A stretch of 64,000 nucleotides of DNA from Kluyvera intermedia (lineage in GTDB: Bacteria; Pseudomonadota; Gammaproteobacteria; Enterobacterales; Enterobacteriaceae): the NCBI RefSeq assembly GCF_021440345.1, contig NZ_JAKCNS010000006.1, positions 1 through 64,000 of the forward strand, given 5' to 3'. A model generated the notes under the pieces. The model was not told where the DNA came from. It did no database searches and saw only the letters and a list, made by a program, of their open reading frames with translations. This document shows positions 33,312 to 44,370 of this stretch, one piece after another. The translations under genes were made by a program, and so were the position numbers. Within the stretch, counting starts at the first letter, position 1. Every line of letters begins with the position of its first letter.

Positions 33312-35186
33312 ATGAAAGGACAAGAAACCCGTGGCTTTCAGTCAGAAGTAAAACAACTTCTGCATCTGATGATCCATTCTCTGTATTCCAATAAAGAAAT
33401 CTTCCTGCGTGAGCTTATCTCTAACGCATCGGATGCGGCGGACAAACTGCGTTTTCGCGCGCTGTCGACGCCGGATCTGTATGAAGGTGACGGCGAACTG
33501 CGCGTCCGCGTCTCCTTCGATAAAGATAAGCGTACGTTGACCATTGCCGATAACGGCATTGGTATGAACCGCGACGAAGTTATCGATCACCTCGGGACGA
33601 TCGCTAAGTCCGGTACCAAGGCGTTCCTCGAGTCCATGGGCTCCGACCAGGCTAAAGATAGCCAGCTTATCGGCCAGTTCGGCGTGGGCTTCTACTCGGC
33701 GTTTATCGTGGCGGATAAAGTCACCGTGCGCACCCGTGCGGCGGGCGACAAGCCAGAAAACGGCGTGTTCTGGGAATCCGAAGGCGAGGGTGAATACACC
33801 GTTGCCGATATCACCAAAGCGGATCGCGGTACCGAAATTACCCTGCACCTGCGCGAAGGCGAGGACGATTTCCTCGACGACTGGCGCGTGCGCTCCGTTA
33901 TCAGCAAATATTCCGACCATATCGCACTGCCGGTAGAGATTGAAAAACAGGAAGAGAAAGACGGTGAAACCATCGTTTCCTGGGAGAAAATCAACAAGGC
34001 GCAGGCGCTGTGGACGCGTAATAAAGCTGAGCTTAACGACGACGAATACAAAGAGTTCTACAAGCACATCGCCCATGACTTTACCGATCCGCTGACCTGG
34101 AGCCACAACCGTGTGGAAGGTAAGCAGGAGTACACCAGCCTGCTGTACATTCCATCGCAGGCGCCGTGGGACATGTGGAACCGCGATCACAAGCACGGCC
34201 TGAAGCTGTACGTGCAGCGCGTGTTCATCATGGATGACGCTGAACAGTTCATGCCGAACTACCTGCGTTTCGTTCGTGGCCTGATAGATTCCAACGATCT
34301 GCCGCTGAACGTGTCCCGTGAAATTCTGCAGGACAGCACCGTCACCCGTAACCTGCGTAATGCGCTGACCAAGCGTGTACTGCAGATGCTGGACAAACTG
34401 GCCAAAGACGATGCCGAGAAATATCTGACCTTCTGGAAACAGTTCGGTCTGGTACTGAAAGAAGGCCCGGCGGAAGACAACGGCAACCAGGAAGCAATTG
34501 CTAAATTGCTGCGCTTTGCGTCGACGCATACCGACTCTTCTGAGCAGACCGTGTCGCTTGCCGACTACGTTTCGCGCATGAAGGAAGGGCAGGAGAAAAT
34601 TTACTACATCACCGCCGACAGCTATGCCGCGGCGAAGAGCAGCCCGCACCTCGAGCTGCTGCGTAAGAAAGGCATCGAAGTACTGCTGCTTTCTGACCGC
34701 ATCGATGAGTGGATGATGAACTACCTGACCGAGTTCGACGGCAAGGTGTTCCAGTCCGTAGCCAAAGCCGATGAATCTATCGACAAGCTGGCGGACGACG
34801 TTGACGAAAGCGCGAAAGAAGCTGAAAAAGCGCTGACGCCGTTCGTTGAGCGCGTGAAAACGCTGCTGGGCGATCGCGTGAAAGAGGTGCGTCTGACTCA
34901 CCGTCTGACCGACACCCCGGCTATCGTGACCACCGATGCGGACGACATGAGCACCCAGATGGCAAAACTGTTTGCCGCTGCGGGCCAGGCTGCGCCGGAA
35001 GTGAAGTACATCTTTGAACTGAACCCGGATCACGTGCTGGTAAAACGCACCGCCGATACTCAGGACGAAGGGCAGTTTAAAGAGTGGGTTGAGCTGTTGC
35101 TCGATCAGGCGCTGTTCGCCGAGCGCGGTACGCTGGAAGATCCTAACCAGTTTATTCGCCGCATGAACCAGCTGCTGGTGTCGTAA
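33312..35186 (+). CDS. htpG: Molecular chaperone HtpG (Hsp90)
   Basis: A 624-residue cytoplasmic Hsp90 (E. coli 624). GHKL ATPase motifs: [20 protein letters not shown] and [11 protein letters not shown] in the first 130 residues; middle domain with the catalytic arginine in NVSREILQ; C-terminal dimer domain. ATG 33312 gives the family start [10 protein letters not shown]. Transcribed alone from a sigma-32 promoter. Confidence 0.97.
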   Translation: MKGQETRGFQSEVKQLLHLMIHSLYSNKEIFLRELISNASDAADKLRFRALSTPDLYEGDGELRVRVSFDKDKRTLTIADNGIGMNRDEVIDHLGTIAKSGTKAFLESMGSDQAKDSQLIGQFGVGFYSAFIVADKVTVRTRAAGDKPENGVFWESEGEGEYTVADITKADRGTEITLHLREGEDDFLDDWRVRSVISKYSDHIALPVEIEKQEEKDGETIVSWEKINKAQALWTRNKAELNDDEYKEFYKHIAHDFTDPLTWSHNRVEGKQEYTSLLYIPSQAPWDMWNRDHKHGLKLYVQRVFIMDDAEQFMPNYLRFVRGLIDSNDLPLNVSREILQDSTVTRNLRNALTKRVLQMLDKLAKDDAEKYLTFWKQFGLVLKEGPAEDNGNQEAIAKLLRFASTHTDSSEQTVSLADYVSRMKEGQEKIYYITADSYAAAKSSPHLELLRKKGIEVLLLSDRIDEWMMNYLTEFDGKVFQSVAKADESIDKLADDVDESAKEAEKALTPFVERVKTLLGDRVKEVRLTHRLTDTPAIVTTDADDMSTQMAKLFAAAGQAAPEVKYIFELNPDHVLVKRTADTQDEGQFKEWVELLLDQALFAERGTLEDPNQFIRRMNQLLVS

Positions 35187-35197
35187 GTCTTATCCTC

Positions 35198-35266
35198 ACC
35201 CTCTCCCTGGCAGGGGGAGGAAACTGGCCTCGCGCGGGTTTCCTTCCTCTGCCAGTGGAAGAGGGT
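35198..35266. repeat. Long imperfect hairpin repeat between htpG and adk
   Basis: Arms 35198-35224 and 35238-35266 pair over most of their length (ACCCTC with GAGGGT at the base, GGAGGAAAC with GTTTCCTTCC near the loop, TGGCAG with CTGCCA in the middle). The left arm, with CCTCACCC and CTCCCTGG, shares words with the repeat at 60236-60275. Likely an intergenic palindromic repeat also ending htpG transcription. Confidence 0.6.
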
Positions 35267-35330
35267 ATCAAACCCCCTTCTCGCTAAAATATCGTACCGT
35301 TAACCGTTTCAGCCGACCCTCCTTCCTTGA

Positions 35331-36047
<717 letters not shown>

Positions 36048-36067
36048 TGTTTCTCGCCATTCTGCAT

Positions 36068-36138
36068 GTTCCGTGCCGAATGGCGGCGTAAACGCCTTAT
36101 CAGGCCTACCGATTATCCGGTAGGCCTGATAAATGCAG
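36068..36138. repeat. REP/BIME-type palindromic repeat between adk and hemH
   Basis: The stretch from about 36075 contains GAATGGCGGCGTAAACGCC, TTATCAGGCCTACC and the inverted GGTAGGCCTGATAA (36119-36132), the layout of enterobacterial REP elements in opposite orientation. Arms around 36101-36114 and 36119-36132 pair perfectly. Confidence 0.8.
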
Positions 36139-36238
36139 TACCATCAGACACATTCTCACCTTACCTCTCACAGCAATTAGTTTTTCTTCCCCCTTTTCCG
36201 CTACAATTATCAACAATTTGAATCGATAAGAGGCGGTA

Positions 36239-37201
36239 ATGCATCATAAGAAACCCGGTATTCTGCTGGTTAACCTCGGCACCCCTGACGCGCCGACACC
36301 GGGCGCAATAAAACGTTACCTGCTGCAATTTCTTAGCGACCGACGCGTTGTCGATACCCCGCGACTGCTGTGGTGGCCGCTGCTGCGCGGCGTGATCCTG
36401 CCCATTCGCGCCCCACGCGTGGCGAAACTGTATCAATCCGTGTGGATGGAAGAAGGTTCACCGCTGATGGTATACAGCCGTCGACAGCAGCGCGCGCTGG
36501 CGGCACGCCTGCCTGATGTTCCGGTGGTGCTAGGCATGAGCTATGGCACGCCGTCGCTGCAAAGCGCGGTGGATGAGCTGTTAGCGCAGGGCGTTGACCA
36601 ACTGATCGTTCTGCCGCTCTATCCTCAGTACTCTTGTTCTACCGTTGCGGCGGTATGGGATGAGCTGGCACGTATCCTGGCGACCAAGCGCGCGATCCCC
36701 AGCGTGTCGTTTATTCGTGACTATGCGACCAACCACGACTACATTCAGGCGCTGGCCGCCAGCGCACGCGCCTCGTTTGAACGCCACGGCGAACCGGAAG
36801 TGCTGCTGCTTTCCTATCACGGCATTCCCCAGCGCTACGCCAATGAAGGCGATGACTACCCGCAGCGCTGCCGCGACACCACCCGCGAACTGGTTTCTGC
36901 GTTAGGCATCTCACCCGATAGAGTGATGATGACCTATCAATCGCGCTTTGGCCGCGAGCCGTGGCTGACGCCCTACACCGACGAGACGCTGAAAATGCTC
37001 GGTGAAAAAGGGGGGAAACATATTCAGGTAATGTGCCCTGGCTTCTCCGCGGATTGTCTGGAAACGCTGGAGGAAATTGCGGTACAGAACCGCGAAGTGT
37101 TCCTCGAGGCGGGCGGGCTGAAATATGAGTACATTCCGGCGCTCAACGACGATGACGCGCATATTACGATGATGGCCAACCTGACCGCATCGTATCGCTA
37201 A
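36239..37201 (+). CDS. hemH: Ferrochelatase HemH
   Basis: A 320-residue enzyme (E. coli 320) that inserts Fe(II) into protoporphyrin IX, the last heme step. Catalytic histidine in [10 protein letters not shown] (about 194) and glutamate in [15 protein letters not shown] (about 264). Start [16 protein letters not shown]. In K-12 aes follows; here gsk does, 63 bases on. Confidence 0.96.
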   Translation: MHHKKPGILLVNLGTPDAPTPGAIKRYLLQFLSDRRVVDTPRLLWWPLLRGVILPIRAPRVAKLYQSVWMEEGSPLMVYSRRQQRALAARLPDVPVVLGMSYGTPSLQSAVDELLAQGVDQLIVLPLYPQYSCSTVAAVWDELARILATKRAIPSVSFIRDYATNHDYIQALAASARASFERHGEPEVLLLSYHGIPQRYANEGDDYPQRCRDTTRELVSALGISPDRVMMTYQSRFGREPWLTPYTDETLKMLGEKGGKHIQVMCPGFSADCLETLEEIAVQNREVFLEAGGLKYEYIPALNDDDAHITMMANLTASYR

Positions 37202-37264
37202 TCGCAAGCAGGCGGGGGAGTGTGCTACTATTCTCCGCCTGTTAACGGCCACTCAAAAATCACC

Positions 37265-38569
37265 ATGAAATTTCCCGGTAAACGCAAATCCAAACACTAT
37301 TTCCCGGTGGACGCTCGCGATCCGCTGTTAAAACAGATCCAGCCTGAGAGCGAAACCAGCGTCTCGTGGGTGGTCGGTATTGACCATACGCTGGTGGATA
37401 TCGAAGCCAAAGTCGATGATGCGTTTATCGCACGCTATGGCCTGAGCGCCGGGCACTCACTGGTGATTGAAGATGACGTGGCGGAAGCGCTGTATCAGGA
37501 GCTGGTGCGTGAAAATCTGATTACCCACCAGTTTGCCGGCGGGACGATTGGCAACACGATGCACAATTACTCGGTGCTGGCGGATGACCGCTCGGTGCTG
37601 CTCGGCGTGATGTGCAGCAATATCGAAATTGGCGGCTACGCCTATCGTTACCTGTGTAACACCTCCAGCCGTACGGACCTCAACTATCTGCAGGGCGTTG
37701 ATGGGCCGATTGGCCGCTGCTTCACCCTGATTGGCGATGCCGGAGAGCGCACCTTTGCCATCAGCCCTGGTCACATGAATAAGCTGCGTCCGGAGAGTAT
37801 CCCTGAATCCGTTATCGCCGGGGCTTCTGCGCTGGTGCTGACGTCTTATCTGGTGCGCTGCAAACCGGGCGAACCGATGCCGGATGCCACCATGCAGGCG
37901 ATTGCCTACGCCAAAAAATACGACGTGCCGGTGGTGCTGACGCTGGGGACTAAGTTCGTTATCGCCGACAGCCCGGAGTGGTGGCAGAGCTTTATCAAAG
38001 AGCACGTGTCGATTCTGGCGATGAATGAAGAAGAGGCTGAAGCGCTCACCGGATTGAGCGACCCGCTGCAGGCTGGAGATAAAGCGCTGGATTGGGTCGA
38101 TCTGGTGCTGTGCACCGCCGGACCAACCGGGCTGTATATGGCGGGCTTCACCGAAAATGATGCCAAACGGAAAACGCAGCATCCGCTGCTGCCGGGCGCC
38201 ATTGCCGAATTTAACCAGTACGAATTCAGCCGCGCGGTACGGTATAAAGATTGTCAGGATCCGCTGCGCATCTATTCTCACATTGCGCCGTTTATGGGCG
38301 GGCCTGAGAAGATTATGAACACCAACGGCGCCGGTGACGGCGCGCTGGCGGCGCTGCTGCACGATATTACCGCCAACGCCTACCACCGTTCGAATGTGCC
38401 CAACTCCAGCAAACATCAGCACAGCTGGTTGACCTATTCGTCGCTGGCGCAGGTCTGTAAGTATGCGAACCGGGTGAGCTATCAGGTATTGAACCAGCAT
38501 TCACCGCGCCTGACGCGTGGGCTGCCGGAGAAAGAAGATAGCCTCGAAGAGGCGTACTGGGAGCGCTAA
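37265..38569 (+). CDS. gsk: Inosine-guanosine kinase Gsk
   Basis: A 434-residue PfkB-family kinase (E. coli 434), a purine-nucleoside salvage enzyme. PfkB signature with catalytic aspartate in NTNGAGDGALAALLHD (about 355-370). The start at ATG 37265 gives MKFPGKRKSKHYFPVD; the reading from 37220 is longer but without support. Confidence 0.96.
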   Translation: MKFPGKRKSKHYFPVDARDPLLKQIQPESETSVSWVVGIDHTLVDIEAKVDDAFIARYGLSAGHSLVIEDDVAEALYQELVRENLITHQFAGGTIGNTMHNYSVLADDRSVLLGVMCSNIEIGGYAYRYLCNTSSRTDLNYLQGVDGPIGRCFTLIGDAGERTFAISPGHMNKLRPESIPESVIAGASALVLTSYLVRCKPGEPMPDATMQAIAYAKKYDVPVVLTLGTKFVIADSPEWWQSFIKEHVSILAMNEEEAEALTGLSDPLQAGDKALDWVDLVLCTAGPTGLYMAGFTENDAKRKTQHPLLPGAIAEFNQYEFSRAVRYKDCQDPLRIYSHIAPFMGGPEKIMNTNGAGDGALAALLHDITANAYHRSNVPNSSKHQHSWLTYSSLAQVCKYANRVSYQVLNQHSPRLTRGLPEKEDSLEEAYWER

Positions 38570-38587
38570 TCAGATAGCCGATATAAC

Positions 38588-38617
38588 AGCGGGGGCCAAT
38601 GGCCCCCGCTTTTTTTA
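38588..38617. terminator. Intrinsic terminator between gsk and ybaL
   Basis: AGCGGGGGCC (38588-38597) pairs perfectly with GGCCCCCGCT (38601-38610) over AAT, followed by seven T. Strong rho-independent terminator for gsk; ybaL ends two bases further on the other strand. Confidence 0.93.
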
Positions 38618-38618
38618 A

Positions 38619-40295
38619 CTACCCGCTCACCGCCTCTTTCAGCGGCGGCTCACTCAGCAGTCCCAGCATGGTTTTGGCAATCTCGCGCTCGCCCATTACC
38701 ACTTCATTCGCGCCACGCTCGCTGATATAGGCGACTTCGTCGTCGTAATGCGCACGGGCGATAATCTCGAGGTGCGGACACTTCTCGCGGGCGCTGGCCA
38801 CAATTTCCCCGGCTTCGTAGCCGTTAGGAATGGTCAGCAGCAGCCAGCGGGCGCAGTCGAGGTGCGCGAGATTCATAATCTCTTCATTGGCGGCATTGCC
38901 CAGCACGGCGCGAATGCCGCGCTCGCGCAGCTCGTCCACGCGGGTACGCGAGGTTTCAATCACCACCAGCGGGATACCCTGAGCCATTAATTTCTCGCCC
39001 AGCAGGCTTCCTACGCGGCCATAACCGACCAACAGCGCATGGTTGCAGATATCCACCGGGATCTGTTTTTCGTCTTCCATCGCCTCTTCCAGCGTTTGCT
39101 CTTCCAGCGTTTCGGTCTTCTCGAGGTATTTTTCGAGCACAGAGAACAGCACCGGATTCAGCATAATGGAGAGGATCGCGCCTGCCAGCACCAGATTTTG
39201 CCCAGACTGTGGCAGCAGGCCCAGCGCCATTCCAAGGCCGGCGAGGATAAAGGCAAATTCACCAATCTGCGCGAGGCTGGTAGCGATGGTTAGCGCGGTG
39301 CGCTGCGAGTGGCCAAACAGACGCACCAGCCCGAATGCCGCCAAAGACTTACCGAAGATAATGATGGCCAGCGTCGCCAGTACGGCCAGCGGCTGTTCAA
39401 TCAGGACCAGCGGGTCAAACAGCATGCCGACGGAGACAAAGAACAGCACCGCAAATGCATCACGCAGCGGTAGCGTATCGTGAGCGGCGCGATAGCTTAG
39501 TTCGGACTCGTTTAGCACCATCCCAGCGAAGAAGGCTCCGAGCGCGAAGGAGACGTCGAACAGTTCAACGGCGCCAAAGGCGATGCCCAGCGCCAGCGCC
39601 AGGACCGAGAGGGTAAACAGTTCGCGAGAGCCGGTCGCGGCGCTGCGTGAGAGGATCCACGGCACCAGACGGCGACCGACCAGCATCATGATGGCAATAA
39701 ACGCCACAACTTTACCAATCGTAATGGCCATATCCATTGCCAGCGAGGCAAGGCCAACATTCTCTTTTTCCATCATTCCGGCAACGGCTGGCAGCAGAAC
39801 CAGCGTTAGCACCATCACCAGATCTTCGACAATAAGCCAGCCGATGGCGATTTGCCCCCGCTGGCTATCAATAAGCTGACGTTCTTCCAGGGCACGCAGC
39901 AGCACCACGGTACTGGCGGTAGAAAGACATAAACCAAAGACGATACCGGTCATTATTGACCAGCCTAAGAAGGTGGAGAGCAGCATCCCCAGTAGGGTGG
40001 CGACGGCGATTTGGGCTATCGCTCCGGGGATGGCTATCGACTTTACCGCCATCAGATCCTTGAGCGAGAAATGGAGACCCACGCCAAACATCAGCAGAAT
40101 AACGCCCAGTTCTGCCAGTTCCGGCGCAAGCTTAGTGTCAGCGACAAATCCTGGAGTAAATGGTCCGGCCAGCACGCCCGCTAATAAATAACCCACCAGT
40201 GGTGAAATTCTTAACTTATTGGCAATCATGCCAAGGAAAAAAGCGAGCACAAGGCCACCAACAATGGTGGTGATAAGCGGTGTGGCGTGATGCAT
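38619..40295 (-). CDS. ybaL: Cation:proton antiporter YbaL (CPA2, Kef-like)
   Basis: A 558-residue inner-membrane protein (E. coli 558). About twelve membrane segments of the CPA2 exchanger fold (residues 1-385), then a cytoplasmic RCK/TrkA-N Rossmann domain (about 415-530; ALLVGYGRVGSLLGEKL). ATG 40295 has AAGGAGACGG upstream. Function inferred from KefB/KefC: regulated K+ or Na+ efflux coupled to proton uptake; the ion has not been settled for this family. Confidence 0.92.
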   Translation of the reverse strand: MHHATPLITTIVGGLVLAFFLGMIANKLRISPLVGYLLAGVLAGPFTPGFVADTKLAPELAELGVILLMFGVGLHFSLKDLMAVKSIAIPGAIAQIAVATLLGMLLSTFLGWSIMTGIVFGLCLSTASTVVLLRALEERQLIDSQRGQIAIGWLIVEDLVMVLTLVLLPAVAGMMEKENVGLASLAMDMAITIGKVVAFIAIMMLVGRRLVPWILSRSAATGSRELFTLSVLALALGIAFGAVELFDVSFALGAFFAGMVLNESELSYRAAHDTLPLRDAFAVLFFVSVGMLFDPLVLIEQPLAVLATLAIIIFGKSLAAFGLVRLFGHSQRTALTIATSLAQIGEFAFILAGLGMALGLLPQSGQNLVLAGAILSIMLNPVLFSVLEKYLEKTETLEEQTLEEAMEDEKQIPVDICNHALLVGYGRVGSLLGEKLMAQGIPLVVIETSRTRVDELRERGIRAVLGNAANEEIMNLAHLDCARWLLLTIPNGYEAGEIVASAREKCPHLEIIARAHYDDEVAYISERGANEVVMGEREIAKTMLGLLSEPPLKEAVSG

Positions 40296-40517
40296 TCCGT
40301 CTCCTTTCGTCGTGATGCGTGGTTCCATTTTTGGTGCAGAGTGTCAAAACAACCTGAAAACCAAAAAGCCTGGTAATAGTTTATGACAATTTCCATCATT
40401 ATGTTTGTGAATAATTCTTGAATTTAGCTAAAAAATTGAATTTTTAGAGGTAAATGGCACAAAAGTGAAAAATAGATAAGTGAGGCTAGGTGGGGAGCGA
40501 GATTACAGGGAGATGGC

Positions 40518-40544
40518 GGCAGCCAAAATGATACTTTGGCTGCC
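40518..40544. terminator. Stem-loop after fsr
   Basis: GGCAGCCAAA (40518-40527) pairs perfectly with TTTGGCTGCC (40535-40544), 7-base loop, starting just past the fsr stop. No T tract is seen on the minus side. The remaining ybaL-fsr spacer (40296-40517) is AT-rich and holds the ybaL promoter; I see no gene in it. Confidence 0.6.
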
Positions 40545-40550
40545 TATAAC

Positions 40551-41771
40551 TTAGTGTTTTTGGCGGTTATCAGGTAAGAATATGGTCAACATCCCAATAA
40601 GTGGTAGGAAAGCACATATTTTATAAACCAATTCAATACTGGTGTGGTCGGCAATCAGCCCTAACACCGCAGCACCTAAGCCGCCCATGCCAAATGCGAA
40701 ACCGAAGAATAGCCCGGAAACCATGCCGATACGGCCGGGTAACAGCTCCTGCGCGTACACCAGGATGGCCGAAAAGGCTGAAGCGAGAATAAATCCAATG
40801 ATTACCGTTAAAATACCGGTCCACCACAGAGTTGCATAAGGTAAAAGGAGGGTAAACGGCGCAACGCCGAGGATAGAGCCCCAAATCACGTATTTACGCC
40901 CAATTTTATCTCCGACAGGGCCGCCAATCACCGTACCTGCCGCCACCGCGAACAGGAAGGCAAATAAATGAATCTGCGCATTCTGTACGGATAATCCGAA
41001 TTTTTGCATCAGATAAAAGGTGTAATAGCTGCTAATGCTCGCCATATAGAAGTATTTCGAGAAAATCAGCATTAACAGGATGGAAACGGCGAGAATCACT
41101 TTATTTTTTGGCAGCGGATTAATAATCGGTGCTTTAGGTTTCCCTTTGTTCATTCGATGCTGCGCGGCGTACCAGCGGCTCACCTGTGCCAGCACCACAA
41201 TCGCCAGCAGTGCGGCCAGCACAAACCAGGCGACGTTGCCTTTACCGTACGGTGCAATGATGACCGCCGCCAGCAATGGCCCGAGCGAGCTGCCAAAGTT
41301 ACCGCCCACCTGGAAGATAGATTGCGCCAGCCCGTGACGGCCACCGGAGGCCATTCGCGCCACGCGGGAGGATTCCGGGTGGAAGACCGAAGAACCGGTC
41401 CCGACCAGGGCTGCGGCCAGCAGAACCATACCGAAACTTCCGGCCAGCGCCAGTAACACCAGGCCCGTCAGGGTAAAGCACATGCCCACCGGCAGCGACC
41501 ATGGCATTGAGCGCTTATCGGTGATGTAACCGATAACCGGCTGGAATAGCGACGAGGTGAGCTGGAAGGTGAGAGTAATCATCCCGATCTGCACAAACGT
41601 CAGCGAAAACTCCGACTGCAGGAGCGGGTAAATCGCGAGGATCAGCGATTGAATCATATCGTTTAGCAGATGGGAGAGGCTGATTGCTCCCAGGATACCA
41701 AATGAGGTGCGGCCCTTTTGCGACGACGTCGAAGGACCTGGCCGGGTAGGGCTAGTTTCAGAGATTGCCAT
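40551..41771 (-). CDS. fsr: Fosmidomycin resistance MFS transporter Fsr
   Basis: A 406-residue inner-membrane major-facilitator exporter (E. coli 406) with twelve membrane segments; GPVGDKIGRKYVIWGSI is the loop 8-9 MFS motif. ATG 41771 fits the family; a GTG three codons upstream (41780) is the alternative. The N-terminal 30 residues are variable, Ser/Thr/Pro-rich. Confers fosmidomycin efflux when overexpressed in E. coli; natural substrate unknown. Confidence 0.94.
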   Translation of the reverse strand: MAISETSPTRPGPSTSSQKGRTSFGILGAISLSHLLNDMIQSLILAIYPLLQSEFSLTFVQIGMITLTFQLTSSLFQPVIGYITDKRSMPWSLPVGMCFTLTGLVLLALAGSFGMVLLAAALVGTGSSVFHPESSRVARMASGGRHGLAQSIFQVGGNFGSSLGPLLAAVIIAPYGKGNVAWFVLAALLAIVVLAQVSRWYAAQHRMNKGKPKAPIINPLPKNKVILAVSILLMLIFSKYFYMASISSYYTFYLMQKFGLSVQNAQIHLFAFLFAVAAGTVIGGPVGDKIGRKYVIWGSILGVAPFTLLLPYATLWWTGILTVIIGFILASAFSAILVYAQELLPGRIGMVSGLFFGFAFGMGGLGAAVLGLIADHTSIELVYKICAFLPLIGMLTIFLPDNRQKH

Positions 41772-41945
41772 AGATTCCACTTGTATTGTATCGAGCGATG
41801 TTGGGGATAAACGCTTTAATAATAATTATCAGACTAAGATACCTGCCTAAGACGTTTGAAGGAAGTCTCATTTCTGAAAACAAATTAGACTAATATTTCA
41901 TAGCGTTGTAATTTCTGCGGTTGTTATTCACTCAGGGAGAGATTT

Positions 41946-43598
41946 ATGCGATTCGTCAAACGGGGCGTGGCGTTGGCGATGCTGGCGGCTTTATCGTTAA
42001 CCAGCATTTCTGCACAGGCTTACCAGCAAGATAAAACTTACAAAATAACCATTCTTCATACCAACGATCATCACGGGCACTTCTGGCGTAGCGAATACGG
42101 TGAATACGGCCTGGCGGCGCAAAAAACGCTGGTGGATGGCATTCGCAAAGAAGTGGCAGCAGAGGGCGGGAGCGTGCTGCTGCTTTCCGGCGGCGATATC
42201 AACACCGGGGTGCCGGAGTCTGACCTCCAGGACGCTGAGCCTGACTTCCGCGGGATGAATTTGGTGGGCTACGATGCAATGGCCGTTGGTAACCACGAAT
42301 TCGATAATCCGATGAGCGTGCTGCGTCAGCAAGAAAAGTGGGCTAAATTCCCGTTCCTCTCCGCCAATATCTACCAAAAAAGCACCGGCGAACGTCTGTT
42401 TAAACCTTGGGCGCTGTTCAAACGCCAGGATCTGAAAATTGCCGTCATTGGTTTAACCACCGACGACACGGCGAAAATCGGTAACCCGGAATACTTCACC
42501 GACATCGAATTCCGCAAACCGGCGGAAGAGGCGAAGCTGGTTATTCAGGAGCTGCAGCAAAACGAGAAGCCGGATCTCATTCTGGCGACCACCCATATGG
42601 GGCACTACGACAACGGCGAGCACGGGTCCAATGCACCGGGCGACGTCGAGATGGTGCGCAGCCTGCCTGCTGGCTCGCTGGCGATGATTGTGGGTGGTCA
42701 CTCACAAGATCCGGTGTGCATGGCGTCAGAGAATAAAAAACAGGTCGATTATGTGCCGGGCACCCCGTGCGCCCCAGATAAACAAAACGGTATCTGGATT
42801 GTTCAGGCGCACGAGTGGGGCAAATACGTCGGCCGCGCTGACTTTGAGTTCCGCAACGGTGAGCTGAAGCTGGTGCACTACCAGCTGATCCCGGTCAACC
42901 TGAAGAAAAAAGTGACCTATGACAACGGGCAAAGTGAGCGCGTACTTTACACGCCACAAATCCCTGAAAACCCACAAATGCTGTCGTTACTGACGCCGTT
43001 CCAGAGCAAAGGCAAGGCGCAGCTGGATGTCAAAGTGGGCAGCGTCAACGGGCATCTGGAAGGTGACCGCAGCAAAGTGCGCTTTGTGCAGACCAATATG
43101 GGACGTCTGATTCTGGCGGCGCAAATGGCGCGCACCGGCGCTGATTTTGGCGTGATGAGCGGCGGCGGTATTCGTGATTCCATCGAGGGCGGGAATATCA
43201 CCTACAAGAGCGTGCTCAAAGTGCAGCCGTTCGGTAACGTGGTGGTCTACGCCGATATGACCGGTAAAGAGGTGACTGAATACCTCACCGCCGTGGCGCA
43301 GATGAAGCCGGATTCCGGTGCCTATCCGCAGTTTGCCAACGTCAGCTTTGTGGCAAAAGGCGGGCAGCTTCAGGATCTGAAAATCAAAGGCGAGGCGATT
43401 GATCCGGCAAAAACCTACCGTTTAGCCACCCTGAGCTTTAATGCTACCGGCGGTGACGGCTATCCGAAGATTGATAGCAAACCGGGGTATGTAAATACCG
43501 GCTTTATCGATGCTGAAGTATTGAAGCAGTATATCGAACAGAATTCACCGCTCGACGTGAACGCTTACGAACCGAAAGGGGAAGTGAGCTGGCAGTAA
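41946..43598 (+). CDS. ushA: Periplasmic UDP-sugar hydrolase / 5'-nucleotidase UshA
   Basis: A 550-residue secreted enzyme (E. coli 550). Signal peptide cleaved after ISAQA (residue 25). N-terminal calcineurin-like metallophosphatase with HTNDHHGHFW, SGGDIN, GNHEFDNP and GGHSQD metal ligands; C-terminal substrate-binding domain with the GGGIRDSI and NATGGDGYP parts. Degrades nucleotides and UDP-sugars for salvage. Ribosome site AGGGAGAG. Confidence 0.97.
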   Translation: MRFVKRGVALAMLAALSLTSISAQAYQQDKTYKITILHTNDHHGHFWRSEYGEYGLAAQKTLVDGIRKEVAAEGGSVLLLSGGDINTGVPESDLQDAEPDFRGMNLVGYDAMAVGNHEFDNPMSVLRQQEKWAKFPFLSANIYQKSTGERLFKPWALFKRQDLKIAVIGLTTDDTAKIGNPEYFTDIEFRKPAEEAKLVIQELQQNEKPDLILATTHMGHYDNGEHGSNAPGDVEMVRSLPAGSLAMIVGGHSQDPVCMASENKKQVDYVPGTPCAPDKQNGIWIVQAHEWGKYVGRADFEFRNGELKLVHYQLIPVNLKKKVTYDNGQSERVLYTPQIPENPQMLSLLTPFQSKGKAQLDVKVGSVNGHLEGDRSKVRFVQTNMGRLILAAQMARTGADFGVMSGGGIRDSIEGGNITYKSVLKVQPFGNVVVYADMTGKEVTEYLTAVAQMKPDSGAYPQFANVSFVAKGGQLQDLKIKGEAIDPAKTYRLATLSFNATGGDGYPKIDSKPGYVNTGFIDAEVLKQYIEQNSPLDVNAYEPKGEVSWQ

Positions 43599-43647
43599 GG
43601 TTTTGAGTCGTTCCCGGCGGCGCTGTGCTTGGCCGGGATACGTTCTA

Positions 43648-43674
43648 TTCCCTCTCCCCTTTGGGGAGAGGGAA
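43648..43674. repeat. Perfect GC-rich palindrome between ushA and ybaK
   Basis: TTCCCTCTCCCC (43648-43659), TTT, then the exact complement GGGGAGAGGGAA (43663-43674): a 12-bp stem with a 3-base loop. The 25 bases from 43648 recur identically at 60173-60197. It lies between convergent genes and may act as their terminator. Confidence 0.75.
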
Positions 43675-43687
43675 CAACCCGCACCGA

Positions 43688-44200
<513 letters not shown>

Positions 44201-44254
44201 TCAGCATACGCCCGTAAACAGACTAAAAAATAGTATAATCTTGCGCATTAGGTC

Positions 44255-44284
44255 TTGGCAGTTGCGGCAACTTTGAGCGACAAT
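44255..44284 (+). promoter_or_regulatory. Predicted chiX promoter
   Basis: TTGGCA (44255-44260) and GACAAT (44279-44284) with an 18-base spacer, placing the start near 44291, just where the ChiX 5' hairpin begins. Confidence 0.5.
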
Positions 44285-44289
44285 CGAAG

Positions 44290-44370
44290 GATCCGGAGTG
44301 AAAACTTCGGGATAATAATAATGATGAAATTCCTCTTTGACGGGCCAATAGAAATATTGGCCATTTTTTT
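44290..44370 (+). ncRNA. chiX: Hfq-dependent small RNA ChiX (MicM)
   Basis: The 3' half ATGAAATTCCTCTTTGACGG (44324-44343) and the terminator stem GGCCAATA (44343-44350) / TATTGGCC (44355-44362) plus seven T match E. coli ChiX; the 5' hairpin CCGGAGT/ACTTCGG (44293-44299, 44304-44310) is compensated in sequence but same in shape, followed by the ATAATAATAA stretch. ChiX silences the chitoporin chiP and dpiB mRNAs by pairing through the conserved middle segment. Position between ybaK and ybaP is as in K-12. The 5' end is approximate. Confidence 0.92.

Noticed and set aside
33342..35033. A 563-codon open frame antisense to htpG
   Set aside because: It lies wholly inside htpG on the opposite strand. 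Codon bias of a highly expressed gene often leaves the complementary frame open; no ribosome site, no recognisable domain.
37457..38500. A 347-codon open frame antisense to gsk
   Set aside because: Shadow of a real gene; His/Arg/Gln-rich translation without domain features.
44234..44239. TATAAT as chiX -10
   Set aside because: It is about 50 bases upstream of the ChiX hairpin and lacks a good -35; the TTGGCA/GACAAT pair fits the known 5' end better.
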